A stretch of DNA of 64,000 nucleotides from Pantoea cypripedii (lineage in GTDB: Bacteria > Pseudomonadota > Gammaproteobacteria > Enterobacterales > Enterobacteriaceae), in contig NZ_MLJI01000002.1 in the NCBI RefSeq assembly GCF_002095535.1, positions 815,786 through 879,785 on the forward strand. The letters are read 5' to 3'. Positions 35,746-44,720 of this stretch are shown here, in pieces. A program made the position numbers and the translations under genes. How positions within the stretch are numbered: the stretch's first letter is position 1; each line of letters starts with the position of its first letter. The notes beneath the pieces were generated by a model. That model made no database searches and was not told the origin of the DNA. It worked only from the letters and a program-made list of their open reading frames with translations.

Positions 35746-35791
35746 TCCTGAAAATTGAATTAATTAAGACTTACTATCCCGAATTTCAGGA
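35746..35791. promoter_or_regulatory. Candidate LysR operator between divergent genes
   Basis: TCCTGAAA at 35746 and its exact inverse TTTCAGGA at 35784 flank an AT-rich stretch in the 94-base divergent region. This suits binding by the LysR protein encoded next to it, acting on the CMD unit. Confidence 0.35.
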
Positions 35792-36681
35792 TGATGATGA
35801 CTAAACTTCCTTTGACGCTCGACCTGGATGCACTGCGCAGTTTCGTGACCGGCATTGAGTGCGGCAGCTTTGCGCAGGCGGCACATCGCCTCTGCCGTTC
35901 AACTTCGGCTGTAAGCGCACAGCTAAAAAAACTGGAACAGCAGTGCGGTGCCGATCTGGTGGTCAGGAATGGCCGCCATCTGGCGTTGACCCATAATGGC
36001 GAGATAATTATGGGGTATGCCCGTCGGCTGTTAGCGCTAAACGATGAAGCGCTGCTGGCCCTGAATGGCAAGCTGATGCAGGGTGAAATACGTATTGGTA
36101 TGCAGGAAGATTTTGGCGAGTCACTTATGCCGGGCATCCTTGGTGAGTTCAAACGCCACCATCCGGGGATGCGTATTATTGCCCGCGTCGATCGCAACCG
36201 GGGATTGCTGAATGCGATCAATGATAACGCGCTGGATATGGCGCTGTTATGGCAACCGGAGAACGTGCAGCGTGCAGGTAAACTGATCGGTCAGTGCCCG
36301 CTGGAGTGGATAACACACCCAAAACTGGATATCAGCACGCTGCTGGCGCAGGGCATGCCATTACCGTTGGTGATGCTTGAAAGCCCGTGCCTGATGCGTT
36401 CCCGAGCCATCGAATGTCTGGACCGGGCCAGCATCGCCTGGCAAGTGGTATTTGTCAGCCAAAGCCTGAGCGGCATTTGGGCGGCGTTGCAGGCAGGGCT
36501 GGGTATCACCGTGCGAACACGTATCGGAATGCCCGGTAACTTGCGCGTTGCCGGGAGTATTTTGCCCTCACCGGGGAATCTCGGTATCACGCTGGAGCAC
36601 GGGCTGGGAAATGAAGCCATCCACGGAGCGCAGGCGATGCTGGGGCAACTTATGGAAGAAGCGCTGTTAAGCGTGATGTGA
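35791..36681 (+). CDS. LysR-family transcriptional regulator
   Basis: 296 residues. N-terminal HTH: LDLDALRSFVTGIECGSFAQAAHRL, SAVSAQLKKLEQQCG. An effector domain follows (EIRIGMQEDFGESLMPGILGEF). Divergent from the CMD/tautomerase/DUF4865 unit and probably its regulator. Three ATG codons in a row (35791-35799) leave the exact start open. Confidence 0.88.
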   Translation: MMMTKLPLTLDLDALRSFVTGIECGSFAQAAHRLCRSTSAVSAQLKKLEQQCGADLVVRNGRHLALTHNGEIIMGYARRLLALNDEALLALNGKLMQGEIRIGMQEDFGESLMPGILGEFKRHHPGMRIIARVDRNRGLLNAINDNALDMALLWQPENVQRAGKLIGQCPLEWITHPKLDISTLLAQGMPLPLVMLESPCLMRSRAIECLDRASIAWQVVFVSQSLSGIWAALQAGLGITVRTRIGMPGNLRVAGSILPSPGNLGITLEHGLGNEAIHGAQAMLGQLMEEALLSVM

Positions 36682-37191
36682 GTATGATTTCTTTTCAGCC
36701 ACTATCCTGCTTTCGCTTTTAATGGTTGCTAAGTGCCTGGAACAGTCGTTTGTTACGTCAGGAGGGGGATATCGTCGAGGTGCCCATTAACTGGGCAGCA
36801 AGTATGTCAATAATCAAATCGTGTGGAAAGATCGTTTCATTTGTATGTCTGACTTCTTCTAATGTCCACCAGTAGTGATAATGGATAACTTTCTTTTAGT
36901 TACTACTCCATCCGGAACAATCGATATCACCGCAAATACATGGCCATAAAAAACATGTTGGTAATTATACGTTTTCGTTATCAGGGTATGTTCTAAAAAG
37001 GGAGTTAAGGCCATTTAATATCAATATAAACAATGAATTACCTCCTTGGTATGGTTTTTAACATCACTGGCCCCGGCCCTCCTGAACAACCGGAACAAAA
37101 AAATGCCTAAGCTTCACCATCAGGCTTGAGTTCTGCACGTCTAGTTTTTAGTCATTCACGGGTTAGCTTTGAACTATGCTATAGGGAAAAG
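36682..37191. other. AT-rich intergenic region without a recognisable gene
   Basis: 510 bases. No ORF with a credible start was seen. TGCCCA-TTAAC-TGGGCA at 36780-36796 is a perfect 6-base inverted repeat. The shift to AT-rich sequence begins here and continues through the next gene, suggesting that this interval and that gene arrived together. Confidence 0.4.
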
Positions 37192-38295
37192 ATGACTTTA
37201 TACGAGGATTATATGGGGCCTTCGATACCAGCTGTCTGGGAAATCATAGGAAAAGTTACCAGTGGCTTTACGTTGCTGGCATTGATAATCGTCGTTATTC
37301 TCTATATTTATAAAATCAATTCTGAAGCACGTTCTAAAATTTTAAAAAGTTCTACAGGGGAAGATCAGATAAAATTAATACAGACATTATCTGAGATTTA
37401 TGATATCCCTGTAAAGGGGTTATCACAAAGACAGCAATACTCAATTGTAATGGAACAATTGAAGCAAAGAAAACAAAAATACCTCCTTAAAATAACATCA
37501 TTAGCCGCTTTCATGGTTATGTTTTTCGTAGCTACCATTGTCTCTATTTACAAATACAACACCACCAGTTCCCAGCCAGCGCCTACCCCAATTAAACAGG
37601 AAAAACAGGCACTCGCTTACAGTGATACCGTAAGCATTAATATAGGCAATACGCCAATCATTAAACCCGCGCCTGAAAATGCTAAGGCACTACCCCAGAA
37701 ATCGACAGCAACAGTGACAAAGACTCTGGTGGAACCAAAAACCATCGATGAATACATCACGGCAATAAAATCAAGCAAAGACCCGGTACTACGTAGTGCG
37801 TTGCGCAGTAAAGCAAGGGTATTGCTTGCGCCTCAATTTGACTTTGGTGAAATCCACATAAAAACAGACAAGCAATATGATAAAGTGATAGCTACGTACA
37901 AATTCATTAATTATGACCCGGTAAAAAATGTATTAAAGTTCCATCAAAACTATCAATCTTTCACCGAAAATTTTGATAATCTTTATGTAGAGATAGAGGG
38001 AGATGTGTCTATTGAATTAAACAAGGTTTTGTATATTGATAAATTGGAAAATGATGTCTTTTCTATATCCTGTAATTCCAAAAAATACAGCACCTGCGTG
38101 TCCTACAATATTGAAAGAGGCTCATGTCCGAGTTGGGTAAAATCATCCTTCCCACAATGTCTCGCAGAAACGACTCATAATCTAGACGTTCCTTTCTATA
38201 TTTTTTATGATGATAGTGGAGCGGGGAAGTTACAGAAACTACACTCCGCTCTACGTACAGAGATTGAAGATATTAGTGGTCTGACATTGAAATAG
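37192..38295 (+). CDS. Orphan two-TM membrane protein of unknown function
   Basis: 367 residues from ATG 37192, preceded by AGGGAAAAG; a TTG reading from 37126 adds 22 residues without support. One membrane segment lies at about 16-40 (FTLLALIIVVILYIY). A charged cytoplasmic stretch follows, with STGEDQIKLIQTLSEIY and a LSQRQQYSIVMEQLKQ helix, then a second segment at about 104-125. A Pro/Lys/Thr-rich linker leads to a C-terminal domain (about 195-367) with four Cys near 302-335. Strongly AT-rich compared with its neighbours, so probably transferred. I do not recognise the family; the layout could suit a sensor or defence-type protein, but nothing shows this. Confidence 0.65.
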   Translation: MTLYEDYMGPSIPAVWEIIGKVTSGFTLLALIIVVILYIYKINSEARSKILKSSTGEDQIKLIQTLSEIYDIPVKGLSQRQQYSIVMEQLKQRKQKYLLKITSLAAFMVMFFVATIVSIYKYNTTSSQPAPTPIKQEKQALAYSDTVSINIGNTPIIKPAPENAKALPQKSTATVTKTLVEPKTIDEYITAIKSSKDPVLRSALRSKARVLLAPQFDFGEIHIKTDKQYDKVIATYKFINYDPVKNVLKFHQNYQSFTENFDNLYVEIEGDVSIELNKVLYIDKLENDVFSISCNSKKYSTCVSYNIERGSCPSWVKSSFPQCLAETTHNLDVPFYIFYDDSGAGKLQKLHSALRTEIEDISGLTLK

Positions 38296-38595
38296 TCATA
38301 CTTGTTGATTATTCAAAGTAAATGAATCAAACCCACATAATCATGAGATGACCTGCGTATACGATGTCAAAAAAACTTATGAATGAAGCACCTATGTTGT
38401 GGTGCTCATGTTGGTGTTGTAAGTGTCCCGCTTAAACGAACCATTCTCTTTTAGAGACCCTCAAGCATACACTTAAAGCAAACTTCCGCAATTCGCTCAC
38501 AGCTGACATAACAGTTATCCACTGTATCCGGTTCGTGCCAGATACGAACATGACGGCTCCCCCTTAGATTTATCCTGGGGGAATGAAATCCATAG
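38296..38595. other. Intergenic region, nothing recognisable
   Basis: 300 bases, AT-rich at first and then of normal composition. No gene, clear terminator or repeat was seen. The composition change may mark the right end of a transferred segment that starts near 36700. Confidence 0.3.
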
Positions 38596-39123
38596 CTATT
38601 TCTCCGTTCTGTTCCAGGGCATTTTTAACAGTAAACTCGCCATGCCACAGAAGCCACTCACTCCAGCAAACAGTAAACCTGCGCCGACGAAGCCGGACAG
38701 TAAAAACAGCCTGCTATCAGCGGTATATCCCAATACCACGCCGATAAGAATCAGTGTGCCTGCAACAATCTGAACTTGCCTCATGACAGGCAACGGTTGT
38801 TTTTTGTCTTCGATAGTCGGGAGGTGGGCGCTCTTCCACGCGTTAATGCCGCCTGTCATCAGTAAAGCCTGCGCAGGGCTTGCCGCTTTCATCAGCGCGC
38901 TGGCATTTTGGGCCGTGCGCATTCCTGCCTGACAATGAAAAATGACCGGCTGTTGCTCGGCCCCCTCCACCGTTTTCCCTGCTGTCATCTCGGTAAGCGG
39001 AAGCGAACGCGCGTGCGGTATGTGCTCACGCAGATATTCAGCGCGGTCCCGAATATCAATCAGCACAGCCCCTTGATCAATCAGTTTTTTGGCTTCGAGC
39101 GGTGATACCGATTCTGGCGTCAT
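38596..39123 (-). CDS. ygaP: Membrane-anchored rhodanese YgaP
   Basis: 175 residues closely resembling E. coli YgaP. The rhodanese domain (about 1-105) has the active-site loop FHCQAGMRT, whose Cys takes the sulfane sulfur. Two membrane segments follow (VQIVAGTLILIGVVLGY, and FLLSGFVGAGLLFAGVSGF). The ending CGMASLLLKMPWNRTEK also matches. Inner-membrane thiosulfate:cyanide sulfurtransferase. Overlaps ygaV by 4 bases. Confidence 0.93.
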   Translation of the reverse strand: MTPESVSPLEAKKLIDQGAVLIDIRDRAEYLREHIPHARSLPLTEMTAGKTVEGAEQQPVIFHCQAGMRTAQNASALMKAASPAQALLMTGGINAWKSAHLPTIEDKKQPLPVMRQVQIVAGTLILIGVVLGYTADSRLFLLSGFVGAGLLFAGVSGFCGMASLLLKMPWNRTEK

Positions 39124-39437
39124 TTGAAATCCTCCGGACAGTAAATCTCTTTTAACGTGGAGATGACTTTTTTCACCGCGTCGTTTTTGATGAAATAGTT
39201 CACTCTTTGCGCCACCCTCTCAGACTCAATCAAACCATCTTCTTTCATTTTCGCCAGGTGCTGAGAGGTTGCAGAAGGCGTTAAGCCGGTCAATTGCGCC
39301 AAATCCCCTGCCGAAGTGCCGGGTTTATCAATGAGCATGCAGAGGATCAATAGCCGATTGGTGTTACTCATCGACTTAAGCAGCGTGGTTGCCAGCGAGG
39401 CACTTTCCTGAAATTGGAACAGCTGAGTCTCTTTCAT
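39120..39437 (-). CDS. ygaV: ArsR-family repressor YgaV
   Basis: 105 residues with a winged helix: KSMSNTNRLLILCMLIDKPG, TGLTPSATSQHLAKMKEDGLI. It resembles E. coli YgaV, a repressor of ygaVP that responds to tributyltin or reactive sulfur species. Cys residues lie in the helix (LCML) and near the end (YCPEDFK), available for persulfide sensing. First gene of ygaVP. Confidence 0.92.
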   Translation of the reverse strand: MKETQLFQFQESASLATTLLKSMSNTNRLLILCMLIDKPGTSAGDLAQLTGLTPSATSQHLAKMKEDGLIESERVAQRVNYFIKNDAVKKVISTLKEIYCPEDFK

Positions 39438-39633
39438 TTTTTACTTTAGCATTTTCTAAATTTAGGAAAATCTAAATCAAATAGCGCCCGCACGCAATCA
39501 AAAGATTTCAGCGCCTGGCGCGCTTTACCACACCTGTGGCGTGTTATGAATGTTATTGCCCGAATTGAAACGTTATGCTGATAACTGAAACCCGCTTCAT
39601 ATTCGAAGATCATTCATTCCTGGAAATCTGACC

Positions 39634-40644
39634 ATGGCACGTAACCGCACTTTCTCTCTCGATATTGGCTGGAGAACGCTGCTGAAAGACGCAGGCATGC
39701 AGCCTGAACATGTATTGCGTAAGGCAGGTTTGCCCGACGATCTTTTTTCAGGCACAAAGCGCGGACTCGACACTGACGAATATTTTCGTTTCTGGCGCGC
39801 ACTGGAGACGGAAGCGAATGATGTTGCTTTTCCCTTACGGCTGATAGAAATGGTCACTACCGAAGTGTTCGATCCTCCGCTTTTCGCCGCGCTGTGCAGC
39901 AGTAATATGATGCAGGCGATGCAACGACTGGCCCGCTATAAGCAGCTGATTGCGCCGATGGTGCTGGAAACGGCAGTGGATCGAAGCGGTGTCCTGACCG
40001 TGTCACCGCGCTGGTTGTCGGTCGTGACAGGTATACCCCTGTCTCTGCAGGTGGCAGAGCTTGCCTTCTTTCTGCGACTGCTGCGGCTGGCAACCCGTGA
40101 ACCGATCCAGGCGCTGAAAGTGACGCTCCCTCAGCTTCCTTCCGGGATTCCGGCCCGCCACTTTGCACGTTTCTTCGGTATCGCTGTGCATTATGGTGAA
40201 AAGCCCGCCATCAGTTTTTCCGCCACGGATGCACTTCGACCATTTTTGACGGTGAATGAAGGCATGTGGCAGGTATTTGAGCCTGAGCTGCGACGTCGTC
40301 TCAGTCAGTTAGGTGAAGCGGCTTCAACCGCAGAACGCGTGCGTGCAGTCCTTCTGGAGTTGCTGCCGGCTAACGAAGCGACTATCGAGAAAACTGCCGA
40401 ACGCCTGGGGTTGAGCAAGCGTACCCTTCAGCGCAGGCTTGAGGAGGAAGGGGAAAATTTCCGCACCCTGATCAACGGCTGTCGGGAAAATCTGGCCCGC
40501 CATTATCTGTGCAATACCAGTTTATCCGGCTACGAGATTGCGTTCCTGCTGGGCTTTGAAGACCCGAACTCATTCTACCGGGCATTTATGGCCTGGACTG
40601 GCCAGACTCCGGAAACTGTCAGGGGAACCCTGCGTCTCAATTAA
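39634..40644 (+). CDS. AraC-family regulator with arabinose-binding-like N-terminal domain
   Basis: 336 residues. The N-terminal ligand domain (about 15-200: GWRTLLKDAGMQPEHVLRKAGLP, YFRFWRALE) is of the OruR/ArgR-like type. The C-terminal AraC HTH pair lies at about 240-336 (AERLGLSKRTLQRRLEEEG, GYEIAFLLGFEDPNSFYRAF). It probably controls the two oxidoreductase genes that follow on the same strand, the first only 11 bases away. Confidence 0.9.
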   Translation: MARNRTFSLDIGWRTLLKDAGMQPEHVLRKAGLPDDLFSGTKRGLDTDEYFRFWRALETEANDVAFPLRLIEMVTTEVFDPPLFAALCSSNMMQAMQRLARYKQLIAPMVLETAVDRSGVLTVSPRWLSVVTGIPLSLQVAELAFFLRLLRLATREPIQALKVTLPQLPSGIPARHFARFFGIAVHYGEKPAISFSATDALRPFLTVNEGMWQVFEPELRRRLSQLGEAASTAERVRAVLLELLPANEATIEKTAERLGLSKRTLQRRLEEEGENFRTLINGCRENLARHYLCNTSLSGYEIAFLLGFEDPNSFYRAFMAWTGQTPETVRGTLRLN

Positions 40645-40655
40645 AAGAGAACACG

Positions 40656-41333
40656 ATGATGATGTCAGAAACAAAACGCGTTGTGCTACTTGCGGGCGCT
40701 ACCGGCCTGGTGGGTGGCAAGCTGCTGCAAATTTTGCTGAATGATCCGGATGTTGCACAGGTCCATGCGCTGAGCCGGAAACCGCCGGCAATCAGCCACC
40801 CAAAGTTAACCGTCCACCTGGTCGATTTTGCTTCTTTGCCGCAATTGCCCCGTGCGGATGAAGCCTACCTTGCTCTGGGAACAACGATTAAAGTCGCGGG
40901 GAGCCGGGAGGCGTTCCGGGCGGTTGATTTCGATGCCAATATGGCGGTTGCCAGGGCGGCACTTTCAGCAGGCGTAAGCCGGGTAGGGCTGGTCAGTGCG
41001 GGTGGTGCCAATGCGCAATCATCCATGTTTTATACTCGCGTGAAGGGTGAGCTGGAACAGGCGCTCAGAGCCATGCCGTTCACCACGCTGGTGATTGCAC
41101 AACCTTCTTTGCTGCTGGACTCCCGTCATGGGTTGGGGCAGCCAGTACGCCTGGGAGAACTGATTTCCATACCGCTCGCCAGGCTGGTATCTCCGATTCT
41201 GCCCGCCGCTTACAAACCTATCGAGGCACTGGCTGTTGCCCGGGCGCTGGCGCAGCAGGTCCCCACCACAACGGGTGTTGTTGTGCTGGCTTCTGACCAG
41301 ATGATCAAACTGGGGAAATCCGGGCACGTTTAG
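40656..41333 (+). CDS. NAD(P)-binding oxidoreductase, NmrA/HTATIP2-like
   Basis: 225 residues with an N-terminal Rossmann motif LLAGATGLVGGKLL. It matches atypical (extended) SDR proteins related to YwnB/HTATIP2. TTIKVAGSREAFRAVDFD and LVSAGGANAQSSMFYTRVKGELE are typical; the Tyr-Lys pair lies in FYTRVKGE. Probably in the same transcript as the AraC gene. Three successive Met codons leave the start slightly open. Confidence 0.8.
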   Translation: MMMSETKRVVLLAGATGLVGGKLLQILLNDPDVAQVHALSRKPPAISHPKLTVHLVDFASLPQLPRADEAYLALGTTIKVAGSREAFRAVDFDANMAVARAALSAGVSRVGLVSAGGANAQSSMFYTRVKGELEQALRAMPFTTLVIAQPSLLLDSRHGLGQPVRLGELISIPLARLVSPILPAAYKPIEALAVARALAQQVPTTTGVVVLASDQMIKLGKSGHV

Positions 41334-41413
41334 CAAGCGCTCTGGCGCGTTGTGCGAGTTAGATCAGGTCTCTGTTGAGGCAAACTGGGGACAGTTCACT
41401 TAACGAGGTGCCT

Positions 41414-42244
41414 ATGTTTACTCAGGAAAAGAAAACCGCGCTGGTTACCGGCGCATCGTCAGGCATGGGCAAGGCCATTGCTCTCCGTCTGATACAGGAG
41501 GGTTATCAGGTCTACGTGGCTGCCCGTAGTGTCGGGAAAATGGCTGATCTGGCTCAGCTCGGAGCACAGCCACTGCGGATGGATATTTCCAAAGATGAAG
41601 AGATTGTCTCCGGCGTAAATACCATTCTGGCGCAGACAGGCGGTGTCGATGTGCTGGTCAACAATGCCGGTTTTGGCCTGTATGGGCCGGTAGAAGAGAT
41701 CGGTATTGATGAGGCTCGCTATCAGTTTGAGGTGAATGTGTTCGGTGCAGCACGGCTCACACAGCTGCTGCTCCCGGCGATGCGCGCCAGACGCAGCGGG
41801 CACATTATCAACATCACCTCGATGGGCGGAAAGATGTACAGCATCCTGGGTGCCTGGTATCACGCAACCAAACACGCACTGGAAGGATGGTCAGACTGCC
41901 TGCGTCTGGAAGTCGCTCAGTTCGGCATAAAGGTGGTGATCGTTGAACCGGGAATAATAGAGACGGGCTTCGGTGATGCCGCCAGTGACAGTATCGTCAA
42001 ACGTTCGGCCAGTGGGCCCTATGGTCAACTGGTGAAGATGGTGGCTATGTCGATAAAAAACACATACGGACAGGGTAAAGGCAGCGATCCAAACCTTATC
42101 GCCGAGGTGGTCTCACGCGCGGTTAACAGCAGCAACCCACGCACACGCTATGCGGCCGGTAAATTTGCCAAAATGTTGATCCGTATGCGCGTCTGGCTGG
42201 GTGACCGTCTATTCGACCGCATCATTCTCAGTCAAACCCGTTGA
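41414..42244 (+). CDS. Short-chain dehydrogenase/reductase
   Basis: 276 residues from ATG 41414, preceded by GAGGTG. TGASSGMGKA, NNAGFGLYGPVEE, NITSMGGK and catalytic YHATKHALEG are typical of the retinol-dehydrogenase-like group. A probable target of the AraC regulator upstream. A terminator-like hairpin follows. Confidence 0.87.
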   Translation: MFTQEKKTALVTGASSGMGKAIALRLIQEGYQVYVAARSVGKMADLAQLGAQPLRMDISKDEEIVSGVNTILAQTGGVDVLVNNAGFGLYGPVEEIGIDEARYQFEVNVFGAARLTQLLLPAMRARRSGHIINITSMGGKMYSILGAWYHATKHALEGWSDCLRLEVAQFGIKVVIVEPGIIETGFGDAASDSIVKRSASGPYGQLVKMVAMSIKNTYGQGKGSDPNLIAEVVSRAVNSSNPRTRYAAGKFAKMLIRMRVWLGDRLFDRIILSQTR

Positions 42245-42259
42245 CGTAACATTACGACC

Positions 42260-42303
42260 CAGTCCGGTTGCATCATATCGCTCACCCCGGACTGAGTTTT
42301 CTT
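42260..42303 (+). terminator. Probable terminator after the SDR gene
   Basis: CAGTCCGG and CCGGACTG form an 8-base stem around a 19-base loop, followed by AGTTTTCTT. It lies between convergent genes. Confidence 0.45.
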
Positions 42304-42319
42304 CATCTGTCCGGCTATG

Positions 42320-43351
42320 TTAGCCCAGCAGTTCTCTGCGCACGATTTCTGCGCCAGCACTTAACGCATTCAGCTTGCCTCTGGCGACCCGGCGAGATAA
42401 AGGCGTCATGCCGCAGTTGGTAGAGGGATAGAGTTTGTCGGCGTCAACAAACTTCAATGCATTGCGGATGGTATTAGCCACTTCTTCCGCTGTTTCAATG
42501 GTATTGGTTGCCACATCAATGGCACCAACCATCACTTTTTTACCGCGAATAAGCTCAATGAGATCCATTGGCACGCGAGAGTTGTGACATTCCAGTGAAA
42601 TGATATCGATAGCCGATTTTTGCAGTTTGGGGAACACTTCTTCATATTGACGCCACTCGGTCCCCAGCGTCTTTTTCCAGTCGGTATTGGCTTTGATGCC
42701 ATAGCCATAGCAAATATGCACAGCCGTTTCACATTTAAGCCCTTCAATGGCTTTTTCCAGGGCAGCAATCCCCCAGTCATTCACCTCATCAAAGAAAACA
42801 TTAAATGCAGGCTCATCAAACTGGATAATATCGACACCGGCAGCTTCTAATTCGCGGGCTTCCTGATTAAGAATTTTGGCGAATTCCCAGGCGAGTTTTT
42901 CGCGACTTTTATAATGACCATCATAGAGGGTATCAATCATCGTCATTGGGCCTGGCAGCGCCCATTTAATCGGCTGAGTGGTTTGCTGACGCAAAAATTT
43001 GGCATCTTCCACAAATACTGGCTTCTGGCGCGCCACTTCACCCACAACGCTGGGTACGCTCGCATCGTAGCGATTACGAATTTTAACGATCTCACGTTTT
43101 TCAAAATCAACGCCGCTGAGGTGTTCGATAAAGGTCGTGACAAAATGCTGACGTGTTTGCTCGCCATCACTGACAATATCAATACCGGCCTTGAGTTGAT
43201 CCTCCAGGCACAAACGCAGAGCATCTTGTTTACCGTCAATTAATTCCTCACCCTCTAATTTCCAGGGGGACCACAGTGTCTCTGGCTGTGCCAGCCAGGA
43301 CGGTTTGGGTAAGCTGCCGGCAGTTGAAGTGGGTAATAACTTTTTCATCAC
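42320..43351 (-). CDS. mesD: Oxygen-dependent folate-independent methionine synthase MesD
   Basis: 343 residues, a core MetE-like TIM barrel without the N-terminal folate half of MetE. Zinc ligands match MetE: His and Cys in AVHICYG, Glu in ISLECHNS, Cys in STNCGMTPLSRR. Also TSTAGSLPKPSWL, VSDGEQ and IIQFDEPAFNV. MesD proteins make methionine from homocysteine with an unknown methyl donor and need both oxygen and MesX. The gene just upstream encodes a DUF1852 (MesX) protein, which decides this assignment. Confidence 0.85.
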   Translation of the reverse strand: MMKKLLPTSTAGSLPKPSWLAQPETLWSPWKLEGEELIDGKQDALRLCLEDQLKAGIDIVSDGEQTRQHFVTTFIEHLSGVDFEKREIVKIRNRYDASVPSVVGEVARQKPVFVEDAKFLRQQTTQPIKWALPGPMTMIDTLYDGHYKSREKLAWEFAKILNQEARELEAAGVDIIQFDEPAFNVFFDEVNDWGIAALEKAIEGLKCETAVHICYGYGIKANTDWKKTLGTEWRQYEEVFPKLQKSAIDIISLECHNSRVPMDLIELIRGKKVMVGAIDVATNTIETAEEVANTIRNALKFVDADKLYPSTNCGMTPLSRRVARGKLNALSAGAEIVRRELLG

Positions 43352-43375
43352 AGGTGACCTTTTATTTTAAGTTAA

Positions 43376-44359
43376 TCAAAGAACGGCAGTAGCAGACCAT
43401 TGCTCAAGCACAGTTTGATATGGTTTGATGAAGTTCTCTTCAGTAAACTTTCCCTGCTCAATAGCCAGCTGGCTACGTTCTTCTCGATCATAAACAATGC
43501 GGGTTAATGAATAATCCGGGTGCTTCAGGTTTGGCTGATAGCATTGTCCTGCTGCCGAATTCGCGTTGTAAATTTCAGGGCGGTAAATCTTTTGAAAAGT
43601 CTCCATCGTGCTGATGGTACTGATCAGTTCAAGATTCGAGTAATCACTGAGCAAATCGCCAGAAAAATAGAATGCCAAAGGCGCAGCACTATTCGGTGGC
43701 ATAAAATAACGTGCCTGCAAGCCCATTTTTGCGAAATAATGATCGGTCAGGGAGAGTTCATCTTGCTGGTATTCGATGCCCAATACCGGATGTTGATTTC
43801 CCGTCTGACGATAGATGTTTTTACTGGAAACACTCAGGCAGATAACCGGTGGCTTAGTAAAGTTCTCTTTATAAGCGTCTGAATTAACGAACTGCTTAAA
43901 GATGTTGCCATGCAGATCGCCAAAGTTTTCTGGCGTGGCGAATCCGGATTGGTTTTTATTGTGCTCAGGCAATACGACGCTAAAGTCATAATCGCGCACG
44001 TAGGAGGAGAAGTTATTCCCGACAATACCTGCAATACGTTGGTTAGTTTTTTTATCAACGATATTGGTTTTCAGGATTTCAATCACCGGGAAGGCGTTGC
44101 CATGGCCTTCGAGGTTAATATTCAATTCGGCAGAAATGATGTCCAGCTCGACAGCATAACGATCGCCATTAGGGTTATCCCAATGCGCCAGAGAATTGAA
44201 ACGATTGTCAATCATCACCAGGGCGTTGCGCAGGTTTTCCTGACGTTTATCCCCTCTGGCCAGATTAGCAAAGTTGGTGGTGATGCGAGTGTTTTGGGAA
44301 GGGTTATAGTTTTCGTCGAAACGAAGGCTTTTAACCGTAAATGAAAAATGCTTATTCAT
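43376..44359 (-). CDS. mesX: MesX (DUF1852), partner of MesD
   Basis: 327 residues of DUF1852: FSFTVKSLRFDENYNPSQNTRITTNFANLARG, SLAHWDNPNGDRYAVELD. It is required by MesD for methionine synthesis; its own reaction is not established, but oxygen need suggests an oxygenase-like step supplying the methyl group. Conserved His residues, for example in SLAHWDNP, could bind a metal. It is 24 bases upstream of mesD, clearly one operon. Confidence 0.85.
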   Translation of the reverse strand: MNKHFSFTVKSLRFDENYNPSQNTRITTNFANLARGDKRQENLRNALVMIDNRFNSLAHWDNPNGDRYAVELDIISAELNINLEGHGNAFPVIEILKTNIVDKKTNQRIAGIVGNNFSSYVRDYDFSVVLPEHNKNQSGFATPENFGDLHGNIFKQFVNSDAYKENFTKPPVICLSVSSKNIYRQTGNQHPVLGIEYQQDELSLTDHYFAKMGLQARYFMPPNSAAPLAFYFSGDLLSDYSNLELISTISTMETFQKIYRPEIYNANSAAGQCYQPNLKHPDYSLTRIVYDREERSQLAIEQGKFTEENFIKPYQTVLEQWSATAVL

Positions 44360-44720
44360 GGTGATCTGGCATCCTGGTTTCCAATATAAAGCCTGATTTT
44401 TTTGTCTTTTAACTGTTACCTAATCTTGTTGTGGGCGTTCTCAATCAGTTGTCTTTATATTGTTTAGAAGTTAATAATGCATCTTTTATGCCAGAAGAGT
44501 TGTATGAGGAAAAGTGATTAAATTTCAATGGAACATGAGTCATCTTCATGTTCTGGCGCACGGCCAGCAGTGGCGTTGTGGCCGATGCCTGGCGGATGAT
44601 GGAGAAAGGCTCCGCAGAGCCTTTATGTTCCACTGTGAGGTGTGAACCGGGTGCTGGGTAGATAAGTCAATTCAGCCATGTAGTCTTTCAATCAATGCTG
44701 GAAACAAGGTATGCAGTGGC
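44360..44720. other. Intergenic region with mesX promoter side and a hairpin
   Basis: 361 bases. No gene was found. A perfect hairpin AAAGGCTC-CGCA-GAGCCTTT lies at 44605-44624; it could end the hydrolase transcript but has no U run. The AT-rich part next to 44400 probably holds the mesX promoter. I saw no MetJ box of good quality. Confidence 0.4.
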
